Shown: positions 47,544-55,000 of the stretch, piece by piece
Layout of the letters: each line of letters begins with the position of its first letter
Position numbering within the stretch: position 1 is the first letter of the stretch
Assembly (NCBI RefSeq): GCF_013337045.2
Contig: NZ_CP118260.1
Coordinates: 620,001 to 684,000 of the forward strand
Length of the DNA stretch: 64,000 nt
Source of the DNA: Agrobacterium vitis
GTDB taxonomy: Bacteria > Pseudomonadota > Alphaproteobacteria > Rhizobiales > Rhizobiaceae
Direction: 5' to 3'
Program-made: the position numbers and the translations under genes
The notes under the pieces: model-generated
Told to the model about the DNA's origin: nothing
Databases searched by the model: none
The model's input: only the letters and a program-made list of their open reading frames with translations

Positions 47544-48389
47544 TCAGCCGAGTGCTTGGCTGGCGAGTGCATAGGTTTTCACAGAAGCGGATTCATTCGG
47601 ACCAGTCGGTGCCGCATTGCGGCGCATCGGCACGCCACCACCCACGTGAACAAGGCCCTGTTGCGTCAACCACGGCGCAAGGCCGGTTGCGACTGTTGTG
47701 TCGACGCGCAGAAATGACCCGGCTCTTGCTGCAAATACAAAGGACAACAGTGCTTTTGCATCGTCCTGATTGGCGGCCACCACCGGCCCTGCCACTTCGC
47801 CACGACCAAAGGGACGCAGGGCGATATAGCCGGTGATGTTGCCAGCATCCCTGACAATGGCAAACTTGCCCGTTTCCGCGAGTTTGTGAAGGAGATTACG
47901 CCGATCCGCCCTGAAGGCCTTCGTATCAAGGGCGGCCAACTCTTCAAGCACATCGTCCTCGGCCCATGAGACCGCAGATGTGTCGAACGATAGCTTCTGG
48001 ACAAAGCCCTGATGCTGGATGATGTCACCAGAGGCAACAAAGCCAAGCTTTTCATAGAGCGGCAGGCCATCTTGTGTTGCCACCAGACGGCATTCGCGGC
48101 CTTCCGCAGCCTGCAAGGCCATATCCATTAATTTACGGCCAAGCCCGCGGCCGCGCATGGAGGCATCGACAATGACCATGTTGATGGTGGCGCAGGTCTC
48201 TCCATACAGCGTCGCCATGGCGGTTCCCACCACGCGATCCCCTTCGAGCGCCACAAAGCCCTTGCTCAAGGATAGCACAAAAGCCCAGTCTTCCCGGCGG
48301 TGCGGCCACTCAGCTTGCTGTGACAGCAAAAATGCGCCGTCTATGTGTTCCGGTCCAAAGGAAATAATGTCGATCTGGCTTGCCTGCAT
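47544..48389 (-). CDS. GNAT-family N-acetyltransferase
   Basis: A 281-residue protein with an N-terminal GNAT domain. The acetyl-CoA loop is clear in VDASMRGRGLGRKLMDMAL (about residues 74-92), preceded by strand 4 (ATINMVIV). A C-terminal half of similar size (FAIVRDAGNITGYIALRPFG) resembles a second, degenerate acyltransferase-like domain, as in YitH-type proteins. It is probably co-transcribed with the aminotransferase downstream. An amine or amino acid acceptor is likely but not readable. Confidence 0.85.
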   Translation of the reverse strand: MQASQIDIISFGPEHIDGAFLLSQQAEWPHRREDWAFVLSLSKGFVALEGDRVVGTAMATLYGETCATINMVIVDASMRGRGLGRKLMDMALQAAEGRECRLVATQDGLPLYEKLGFVASGDIIQHQGFVQKLSFDTSAVSWAEDDVLEELAALDTKAFRADRRNLLHKLAETGKFAIVRDAGNITGYIALRPFGRGEVAGPVVAANQDDAKALLSFVFAARAGSFLRVDTTVATGLAPWLTQQGLVHVGGGVPMRRNAAPTGPNESASVKTYALASQALG

Positions 48390-48703
48390 GCCACTATCCT
48401 GAAATCTGTTTTACGACTTTTCATTGATAGCCTTGGCGGCAAAGAAGATCATCCTGACGATGGTGCGTCCTTGGTATGTTTGGCCGTTCCGACCGATCAT
48501 CGCCGCATCTTATGCCGTGTGCTCGCATTTCTGCCGGGTGTGAGGGCAGGGCCTCTTAGGCTTTCACAAAACTCTCTGCCAAATCATCCATTGCATACGC
48601 AACATTGTGCTTTGGAAGGTGGCAATTGCGGTGAATGGCTGGGCGCGGCACTGCCTATGATGGGAAAACCTCAACGATATGCTTTGCAAGGATCGAGAAA
48701 CCC
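48390..48703. promoter_or_regulatory. Divergent intergenic region between GNAT and HAD genes
   Basis: A 314-base gap between divergent genes, expected to carry both promoters. I see no convincing open frame, RNA gene or strong promoter consensus. A short imperfect palindrome TTGCATACGCAA is at 48591-48602. Confidence 0.5.
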
Positions 48704-49372
48704 ATGGCTCCCTTCCGCCCGAAATTCATCACCTTCGATTGCTACGGCACACTCATCAATTTCCAGATGGCGGAAGCTGCCCGCGATATTTACAGCGCCC
48801 AGCTGGGTGCGGCCCATATGGATGCGTTTGTGAGAGACTTCTCAGCCTATCGTCTGGATGAAGTTCTAGGCGATTGGAAGCCTTATGCCGACGTGGTGCA
48901 CAATGCCATTGAACGCACTTGCAAGAAGAATGGCGTGACCTTCCGCGATGAAGACGCCAAGACCGTGTATGAGCGCGTGCCCAGCTGGGGTCCGCACCCG
49001 GACGTGCCTGCTGGCCTTGCCAAGGTGGCCAAGGAAATTCCGTTGGTTATCCTCTCCAACGCCATGAATTCGCAGATCATGTCCAACGTGGAAAAGCTCG
49101 GCGCGCCCTTCCATGCGGTCTATACGGCAGAGCAGGCGCAATCCTATAAGCCGCGCATGAAGGGCTTTGAATATATGTTCGACATGCTCGGCTGCGGCCC
49201 TGATGACATTACCCATGTGTCGTCGTCCTTCCGCTATGATCTGATGACCGCCCATGATTTGGGCATTAAAAACAAGGTCTGGGTCAACCGTGGTCATGAG
49301 CCAGCCAATCCCTATTATGGCTATCAGGAAATCGCTGGCGTTCACGATCTGCCCGGCGTGTTTGGTCTTTAA
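48704..49372 (+). CDS. HAD-superfamily hydrolase, type II haloacid dehalogenase-like (second copy)
   Basis: A 222-residue HAD hydrolase with motif I FDCYGTLINF (nucleophile Asp), motif II ILSNAM, a Lys in SYKPRM and motif IV VSSSFRYDLMTAHDLG. The pattern is that of type II L-2-haloacid dehalogenases. The frame is open upstream, but the ATG at 48704 starts the conserved N-terminus directly. It ends 3 bases before the FAD oxidoreductase gene, so the two are co-expressed. It differs strongly in sequence from the HAD protein at 45173. Confidence 0.87.
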   Translation: MAPFRPKFITFDCYGTLINFQMAEAARDIYSAQLGAAHMDAFVRDFSAYRLDEVLGDWKPYADVVHNAIERTCKKNGVTFRDEDAKTVYERVPSWGPHPDVPAGLAKVAKEIPLVILSNAMNSQIMSNVEKLGAPFHAVYTAEQAQSYKPRMKGFEYMFDMLGCGPDDITHVSSSFRYDLMTAHDLGIKNKVWVNRGHEPANPYYGYQEIAGVHDLPGVFGL

Positions 49373-49375
49373 ACG

Positions 49376-50650
49376 ATGAAATATCTCTCCTACTGGCACG
49401 ACACCGCCCCGCAATTTGCCGAGGGCATCACCGGCGCAATTGAAGGCGATTTTGATGTCGCCGTGATTGGCGGCGGCTTTACAGGCCTCGCTGCGGCTCG
49501 CCAACTGGCGCGCGGCGGGGCAAAGGTGATCGTGCTGGAGGGGCAGCGCATCGGATGGGGCGCCTCTGGCCGCAATGGCGGGCACCTCAACAATGGCTTG
49601 GCCCACAGCTATCTGGGGGCCAAGGCCGAGCTGGGCAAGGAGCGGGCGATTGCCCTTTACCAAGCGCTCGACAGTTCCATCGATACCATCGAGGCACTGA
49701 TTGCCGAGGAAGGCATCGATTGCAATTTTCGCCGTGCCGGAAAGCTGAAACTCGCCTCCAAGCCCCAGCATTTCGAAGGGCTTGCCCGCAATTTCGAAGC
49801 CCTGCATGAAGAGGTTGATCCCGACACGGCCCTGTTGTCGCCATCGGATTTGAAAAGTGAGGTTGGCTCACTTTTTTACGGCGCAATGCTGTCCAAAAAG
49901 AGCGCGATGATGCATATGGGCCGCTATGTGGTGGGCCTTGCGCAAGCCGCCCACCGCCACGGCGCAGTGATAGCTGAGCAGGCCTCTGTCACCTCCGTTG
50001 AAAAGCAGGGTGACCGCCACAGTTTGACCACTGTGCGGGGCCGCGTGACCGCCAAGGATGTGCTGGTGGCCACCGGGGCCTATACCACGCCCAATTTCAG
50101 CTTTTTCCGCCGCCGTATCATTCCGGTCGGCAGCTTTCTGATTGCCACGCGGCCTTTATCGGACACGGAAGTGGCGGCTGTGATGCCTGGCAACCGCACC
50201 TGCGTGAACACCATGAATATCGGCAATTACTGGCGTCTGTCACCCGACAATCGGCTGATTTTCGGCGGCCGCGCCCGTTTCTCCGCCACATCGGATCAGC
50301 AATCGGATGCCAAAAGCGGCGAAATCCTGCGCCAGTCCCTTGCCTCGATTTTCCCGCAGCTTGCCAAGGTCGAGATCGATTATTGCTGGGGCGGCTTGGT
50401 GGATATGACCAAGGACCGATACCCCCGCGCCGGATATCAGGACGGGGTGTGGTATGCCATGGGCTATTCCGGCCACGGTGCCCAGCTTTCCACCCATCTC
50501 GGCATGATCATGGCCGATACCATCCTGGGCAAGGCCGATGCCAATCCGCTGAAGGGGCTGGACTGGCCTGCCGTGCCGGGACATTTCGGCAAGCCATGGT
50601 TTTTGCCGTTGGTGGGCATGTATTATAAGATTCTCGATAGATTTCAGTGA
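49376..50650 (+). CDS. DAO-family FAD-dependent amine/amino acid oxidoreductase (PuuB-like)
   Basis: A 424-residue flavoprotein of the D-amino-acid-oxidase fold. The dinucleotide motif VAVIGGGFTGLAAARQLA is at residues 28-45, then GWGASGRNGG and the C-terminal FAD contact MGYSGHGAQLSTHLG. It resembles gamma-glutamylputrescine oxidase (PuuB) and related amine oxidases, which deaminate a secondary or primary amine to an aldehyde with release of hydrogen peroxide. The nearby aldehyde dehydrogenase could oxidise that aldehyde. Confidence 0.88.
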   Translation: MKYLSYWHDTAPQFAEGITGAIEGDFDVAVIGGGFTGLAAARQLARGGAKVIVLEGQRIGWGASGRNGGHLNNGLAHSYLGAKAELGKERAIALYQALDSSIDTIEALIAEEGIDCNFRRAGKLKLASKPQHFEGLARNFEALHEEVDPDTALLSPSDLKSEVGSLFYGAMLSKKSAMMHMGRYVVGLAQAAHRHGAVIAEQASVTSVEKQGDRHSLTTVRGRVTAKDVLVATGAYTTPNFSFFRRRIIPVGSFLIATRPLSDTEVAAVMPGNRTCVNTMNIGNYWRLSPDNRLIFGGRARFSATSDQQSDAKSGEILRQSLASIFPQLAKVEIDYCWGGLVDMTKDRYPRAGYQDGVWYAMGYSGHGAQLSTHLGMIMADTILGKADANPLKGLDWPAVPGHFGKPWFLPLVGMYYKILDRFQ

Positions 50651-50835
50651 GAAGGACAGCCTGCAATCGTGCAGGGTCATTGGATCTGCGGATGCATGAA
50701 AGCTTTGCGCGTCTGCTTGACATGCTCTCCCAAGCCATCGTTTGGCGTCGCGCTTGCGACAAAACGCACATGTCATGTGTGGCTGTATTATTCTATGGGA
50801 GACCGCATTGATGAATCTCTGAAAGGAAATGGCCA

Positions 50836-51027
50836 ATGACGAGCGACTGGGTGGACTGGTTCCCTATCGTCTTCTTTCCGGCAAAGATTATCGTTTTGGG
50901 CACGGCCATGTTCTTCGCCATAAAATGGCATCACGATCAGGATAAAGCAGAGAAGAAGAAAAACGAAACCAGCGAAGCGGATGCGACCGCCGAAAAGACC
51001 GTTGACGCGTCAAATGAGAGCCTGTGA
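50836..51027 (+). CDS. Small membrane protein of unknown function
   Basis: A 63-residue protein with one N-terminal membrane helix (about residues 8-29, WFPIVFFPAKIIVLGTAMFF) followed by a highly charged cytoplasmic-like tail rich in Lys, Glu and Asp. AAAGGAAA precedes the ATG. It stands alone, 186 bases after the oxidoreductase gene and convergent with the aldehyde dehydrogenase gene. I do not recognise a family. Confidence 0.65.
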   Translation: MTSDWVDWFPIVFFPAKIIVLGTAMFFAIKWHHDQDKAEKKKNETSEADATAEKTVDASNESL

Positions 51028-51129
51028 GGTTCAGACTGAACCTGACAGATTCTCGATTTTCCCGTTTTCGTTTGTCTTTTCTGGAAAACGAGGCTCCTCG
51101 TTTTCCTGAAAAAACTCTAGATGGGCGGT

Positions 51130-52593
51130 CTAAAGCCCAATCAACACACTCTTGCCTTTGCGATTGGCATGGTACGCTTCGCGGCCCAAATCTTTGCCAA
51201 TGCCGGATTGCTTGTAACCGCCTGTGGGCAAAATATGATCCCGCGACCGGCCATAGCGGTTGACCCAAACGGTACCCGCCTGAAGTGAGCGTGTCAGGCG
51301 AAGGGCGCGGGAGATATCGCGGGTAAAAAGTCCAGCGCAAAGGCCATAGGTGGGGTGGTCGGCCAAAGCCAGTGCCTCGTCTTCATGCTCAAAAGACTGG
51401 ATGGTCAAGACGGGGCCGAAAATTTCTTGCGTCACAGCCGGAGAATGCTGATCGACATGGGAGAGCAAGGTTGGCGTATAAAAATACCCATCGCCTTCCA
51501 TGATGTCGCCGCCCGTCAGACATTCCGCCCCGGCATGAATGGCGGCCTTGACGATGTTGTCGATCCGCTCGCGCTGGCGCTGGGAGATGATCGGCGAATA
51601 TTGTGCCGTCGCATCCCAGGTTGGGCCAGCTTTCACGGCCTTCATCTTGGCAATGATCGCTTCTGCCAAAGGCTCCATAACGCTGCGCTCAACAATCAGG
51701 CGTGAGCCAGCAACACAGGCTTGGCCAGCGTTGGAGAGAATGCTTTGGGCAATGGCGGTTGCGGCCTTGTCGAGATCGGCATCGGCAAACACCAGTTGCG
51801 GGCTTTTGCCGCCCAGTTCCAACGTCATGGGTTTGACGCCCGTGCGGGCAATATTGCCCATGATCGCCTGACCCGCCCCGGTGGAGCCAGTAAAGCTGAC
51901 TTTGGCGATATCCGGATGGCCGGTGATGGCATTGCCAGTCACAGCGCCATCGCCCAGTACGATATTGATCAGCCCTGCCGGAATCCCGGCCTGAACCGCC
52001 AATTGCGCCAGATAAATGCTGGAAAAGGGTGTCATTTCCGATGGTTTGAGCACCACGGCATTACCAGCGGCGAGTGCTGGCCCAAGCTTCCAACCCGCCA
52101 TGGAGACCGGGAAATTCCATGGTGTGATGGCCCCAATCACGCCATAAGGCTCGCTCATGATCATGCCGAGACTGTCACCATCGGTCGGTACCAGCGCATC
52201 GCCTTCTTTGTCTGCCATTTCGGCAAAAAAGCGGATTTGCTCGGCTGTGACGGCAATGTCTCCAGCGATCAGATGGCCAACGGGGCGTGTGGAGGATAGA
52301 GCCTCCAGCTTGGCCAACGTTTCGGCCTCGCGCTCAATAAGGTCTGCCCAGCGTTGGAGCACAATGGTGCGTTCGCGTGGGCGCACGCTGCCCCATTTGC
52401 TGGTTTTCAGCGCCTGCTTTGCGGTTTGAACGGCTCGATCCACCATGTCTTCATTGGCAACAGGACAGCCCGCATAGGCCTTGCCATCTGATGGGCGGTA
52501 CATGTCGATGGCACCATTGGCATCCACCAGCGCATCGCCAATGAAATGGCCGATGGGCAGGGCGATTGTGTCTGGATCGAAGCTGAGGGTCAT
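51130..52593 (-). CDS. NAD(P)-dependent aldehyde dehydrogenase
   Basis: A 487-residue aldehyde dehydrogenase. Catalytic residues are in place: Asn160 (TPWNFP), Glu259 (LELGGKSP) and the nucleophile Cys293 (NAGQACVAGS); the cofactor loop FTGSTGAGQ is near 234-242. The best fit is the gamma-aminobutyraldehyde/betaine-aldehyde type that acts in polyamine and amine breakdown. AAGGA precedes the ATG. It is convergent with the oxidoreductase group but most likely acts in the same pathway. It is the last host gene before the prophage edge. Confidence 0.9.
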   Translation of the reverse strand: MTLSFDPDTIALPIGHFIGDALVDANGAIDMYRPSDGKAYAGCPVANEDMVDRAVQTAKQALKTSKWGSVRPRERTIVLQRWADLIEREAETLAKLEALSSTRPVGHLIAGDIAVTAEQIRFFAEMADKEGDALVPTDGDSLGMIMSEPYGVIGAITPWNFPVSMAGWKLGPALAAGNAVVLKPSEMTPFSSIYLAQLAVQAGIPAGLINIVLGDGAVTGNAITGHPDIAKVSFTGSTGAGQAIMGNIARTGVKPMTLELGGKSPQLVFADADLDKAATAIAQSILSNAGQACVAGSRLIVERSVMEPLAEAIIAKMKAVKAGPTWDATAQYSPIISQRQRERIDNIVKAAIHAGAECLTGGDIMEGDGYFYTPTLLSHVDQHSPAVTQEIFGPVLTIQSFEHEDEALALADHPTYGLCAGLFTRDISRALRLTRSLQAGTVWVNRYGRSRDHILPTGGYKQSGIGKDLGREAYHANRKGKSVLIGL

Positions 52594-52610
52594 GGTGGTT
52601 CCTTAGGCTA

Positions 52611-52713
52611 GAGCATCGGACCGAAAAGTGGGAACCGGTTTTCGGATAAATCCGATGCCCAAACAAAAGCTTAGAGCATCGTGCGGATTCCGATTTTCTG
52701 CACGATGCTCTAA
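52611..52713. repeat. Double palindromic intergenic repeat of rhizobial type
   Basis: Two adjacent palindromes. The first pairs GCATCGGA (52613-52620) with TCCGATGC (52651-52658) and CCGAAAA with TTTTCGG inside it. The second pairs 52671-52684 with 52700-52713, 14 perfect base pairs (TTAGAGCATCGTGC). Sequences very like the first are, as I recall, among the commonest intergenic repeats of Rhizobium and relatives. Confidence 0.8.
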
Positions 52714-52720
52714 GCTCGGC

Positions 52721-52798
52721 TTACGCCATGATGGTGACGTAGATTTTCTTCACCGTTTCAATGGTCTTCCACATGTAGCGCGCAAAATCGCTTGGCGC
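52721..52798 (-). pseudogene. 3' remnant of a truncated host gene
   Basis: On the - strand, codons ending at a TAA (52721-52723) read PSDFARYMWKTIETVKKI then YVTIMA, with almost every third base G or C, the codon pattern of real host genes. Upstream of about 52798 the frame runs straight into the 3' end of the dam gene, so no intact 5' part exists here. It looks like the tail of a gene cut by phage insertion or deletion. I do not recognise the protein. Confidence 0.55.
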
Positions 52799-52808
52799 TA
52801 AGCGCAAG

Positions 52809-52825
52809 ATTGATTGGCAATCAAT
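52809..52825. other. 17-bp palindrome at the phage-host junction
   Basis: ATTGATTG and CAATCAAT flank a single base and overlap the dam stop codon. It lies between the host-gene remnant and the first phage cargo gene, so it is a candidate for part of an attachment site, or a weak terminator for dam. The other end of the phage is outside the window, so no matching copy can be looked for. Confidence 0.35.
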
Positions 52826-53645
52826 TGCACTCATGAAAATGACCTGTTCTGAAGATCAGCTCTCGCGCCTCAGTCCCCTTTCCACCAGCGACCGAATAGG
52901 TCAGCTCCGCGCCCTCAACGGGAAACCCCGAGAAGATTTCCCGGATCTCCGGCCGATCATTGATAGACAGTATGAAGCCGCCTTGAAGGCTCTTCAAACG
53001 ATCTGCAAGAACCTCGAATTGATCCCGGCCGAACAGTTCCTTGCCGTAATCGTCCTCACAGCCAAAATATGGCGGATCGAGATAGAACAGTACACCCGGC
53101 CGGTCATAGCGGTTAATGAAAGCCAGCCAGTCCAGGTTCTCGATGACGACGCCAGACAGGCGCTCGTGGACATCTTCCAGGAGCGGAGCGAGCCGGGTTA
53201 GATTGAACCGGGCGCTGCCCCCGTGTTGCACCCCGAAATTCTGCCCGGAGACCTTGCCGCCGAATGCGAGCTTCTGGAGATAGATGAACCGGGCGGCCCG
53301 TTCCAGATCGGTCAGCGTTGCCGGATCGCATGCCTTCAGCCGCTCGAACTCGCGTCGGCTGGTGATCTGGAATTTGAGCGTATCCATGAACTGCGGATAG
53401 TGGCGCTGGAGGATGCGGAACAGGTTCACGACATCACCACTGCGGTCGTTGATTACCTCGGTCCTGGGCGCTTGCCGACGTCGGAAAAACACGCCGCCCA
53501 TGCCGACAAACGGCTCCGCATAGGTTTGGTGCGGCATCGCCTCGATCATATTGACAAGGCGCGGTGCCAGGCTGCGCTTGCCACCGATCCAGGCGGCTGG
53601 CGGCTGAGTATTGGGGACGGGCCGAAAGGCTTCACGATTCACCAT
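52821..53645 (-). CDS. Dam-type DNA adenine N6-methyltransferase (D12 class), phage-borne
   Basis: A 274-residue adenine methylase. An N-terminal WIGGKRSLAPRLVNMI segment is followed by the AdoMet motif I PFVGMGGVFF and the catalytic motif IV LDPPYFG; the C-terminus ends with a HFHECN tail. D12 methylases such as Dam modify adenine in short sites, and phage copies protect phage DNA or alter host control. No restriction gene is nearby, so it is an orphan. It lies at the outer edge of the tail module, where cargo genes are common. A broken copy of its 3' part lies at 53855-54015. Confidence 0.9.
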   Translation of the reverse strand: MVNREAFRPVPNTQPPAAWIGGKRSLAPRLVNMIEAMPHQTYAEPFVGMGGVFFRRRQAPRTEVINDRSGDVVNLFRILQRHYPQFMDTLKFQITSRREFERLKACDPATLTDLERAARFIYLQKLAFGGKVSGQNFGVQHGGSARFNLTRLAPLLEDVHERLSGVVIENLDWLAFINRYDRPGVLFYLDPPYFGCEDDYGKELFGRDQFEVLADRLKSLQGGFILSINDRPEIREIFSGFPVEGAELTYSVAGGKGTEARELIFRTGHFHECN

Positions 53646-53655
53646 TTCAAAAATC

Positions 53656-53781
53656 TCACGACTCAGTCACAGAGGCCCGGCCCTGCAGGGTACGGGTGTG
53701 ACGGTTATCGTTTGTTGCTGTCGGACGGGTTAGGACGCCAATCTTTGGCCCGTCGTTGGGGTGCTTGAACACCCCGGCCAC
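53656..53781 (-). CDS. Possible small phage protein before dam
   Basis: A 41-codon frame with GTG start that ends 11 bases upstream of the dam start codon. The predicted sequence (middle part KHPNDGPKIGVLTRPTATND) has mostly G or C at third positions, as in true genes. There is no clear ribosome site, and a GGGGTG/CACCCC stem-loop (53758-53775) overlaps the start. It may be real, a fragment of a longer lost gene, or chance. Confidence 0.25.
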   Translation of the reverse strand: MAGVFKHPNDGPKIGVLTRPTATNDNRHTRTLQGRASVTES

Positions 53782-53854
53782 CCGGTCAATATTCCGGTGT
53801 GCCGCTAATTAGTTCATCGTATTCCGAAGGTACTCGTTGGACATGCCGCCGAAA

Positions 53855-54015
53855 AATCACCTCCCGTGCTTCGCTGCCCTTGCGCCACCCGCCACCGAAT
53901 AGGTCAACTCCGCGCCTTCCACAAGAAGGGCAGAGAAGACGTAGCGGATCTCCGGCCTATCATTGATCGACAGAACGAACCCGCCTTGAAGGCTCTTTAG
54001 TCGATCCGCCATTCT
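53855..54015 (-). pseudogene. Truncated duplicate of the dam 3' region
   Basis: On the - strand this stretch reads ADRLKSLQGGFVLSINDRPE and then VEGAELTYSVAGG, nearly identical to residues about 212-255 of the intact Dam protein next to it. No motif I or DPPY part is present. The frame continues upstream through an unrelated AT-rich segment to a start at 54105, so any product would be an 82-residue chimera. It is most likely a remnant of a second dam gene lost by recombination or by insertion of the methyltransferase cargo. Confidence 0.8.
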
Positions 54016-54148
54016 GCTTTGATGGAAAATCTTCAACTCCCGCCAGAAAATATCGCTCTCAAGGAACTCCACGACAAAAGGAAATTTGAAATTTTGATAT
54101 CTCAAGACTATTCTTCTGGGACAATTTTAAAAATCTATAGGTTGAGGA

Positions 54149-55000
54149 ATGAACTCGGAATCCGTATCCGGACAAGTGCAGCTGCCACAGAGTTTTGCGA
54201 AACGCATTGATTACCTCAGGCATTTGCTATCACCCATGTCTGTCAAAGAAGGAGTGATGGTCAGGATTGGCCGGGACTATGACGGCGGGTATGTGATGCT
54301 CGACCACAACATATCAGAAGCCACTGCCTACAGTATCGGGATCTCGGATGATGTTTCATGGGATTTGGCAATGGCAAACCGTGGCTGCCGAATATTCCAA
54401 TACGACCACACTATCTCGGAGCTTCCGGAACCTCACCTGAATTTCAACTGGTCAAAGCACGGACTTGCCTGCCAAAAATCGGCAAACGCAGAGATGCGAT
54501 CACTCCAACAGATGGTGCGTGACAATGGGCACCTTGGCGTGAAGAACTTATTGCTGAAGTGCGATGCAGAAGGCGCAGAATGGGCAGCCATCCAAACAAC
54601 ACCGACATCGATACTCACACGGTTTTCCCAAATCATCCTCGAGATTCACAGCCTTGAAATGATCGCGGGTGATGATTTTTATTTTGCCGCCATCCGAATG
54701 CTTCGCAAGCTCAACCGAACGCATCAATTGGTCCATATTCACGGGAACAACTGCGGGCTTTTGGTCACAGCGGCTGAAACCTGGATACCATCAGCAATGG
54801 AACTTACTTACGTCCGCAAAAAGGATCACGCATTTGAAGCCTGTGCCCACTCTTTTCCGACAGATTTAGATATGCCTTGTACGCCGCAGCGACCAGACAT
54901 TTTCTTGGGAAGATGGACAGGCAAGAGGTCGCTGTGGGAGCAACTCCAAGTCGACGCTAATAAATTCGCTAGACTTCTTCCCGCATTGCGGCCCACATAA
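54149..55000 (+). CDS. FkbM-like AdoMet-dependent methyltransferase, phage cargo gene
   Basis: A 283-residue protein resembling the FkbM/methyltransferase-24-like group. Recognisable parts are VRIGRDYDGGYVMLD, AYSIGISDDVSWDLAMANRG (the cofactor-binding strand), LLLKCDAEGAEWAAI (the acidic motif typical of FkbM enzymes) and IILEIHSLE. Its base composition is clearly more AT-rich than its neighbours, and it lies on the opposite strand to the tail genes, both typical of a phage moron. Its stop overlaps the 3' end of the tail-fibre gene by 32 bases. It might modify a surface sugar or other host molecule; the substrate is unknown. Confidence 0.72.
   Translation: MNSESVSGQVQLPQSFAKRIDYLRHLLSPMSVKEGVMVRIGRDYDGGYVMLDHNISEATAYSIGISDDVSWDLAMANRGCRIFQYDHTISELPEPHLNFNWSKHGLACQKSANAEMRSLQQMVRDNGHLGVKNLLLKCDAEGAEWAAIQTTPTSILTRFSQIILEIHSLEMIAGDDFYFAAIRMLRKLNRTHQLVHIHGNNCGLLVTAAETWIPSAMELTYVRKKDHAFEACAHSFPTDLDMPCTPQRPDIFLGRWTGKRSLWEQLQVDANKFARLLPALRPT

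Noticed and set aside
50717..50745. TTGACA as a -35 element before the small membrane protein gene
   Set aside because: No acceptable -10 hexamer is found at the right distance.
52600..52830. tRNA gene as the prophage integration site
   Set aside because: I found no cloverleaf-like or TTCGA-type sequence here; the junction falls in a protein-coding remnant instead.
53758..53775. GGGGTG/CACCCC stem-loop upstream of dam as a terminator
   Set aside because: It is not followed by a T-run in either direction and overlaps a possible small frame.
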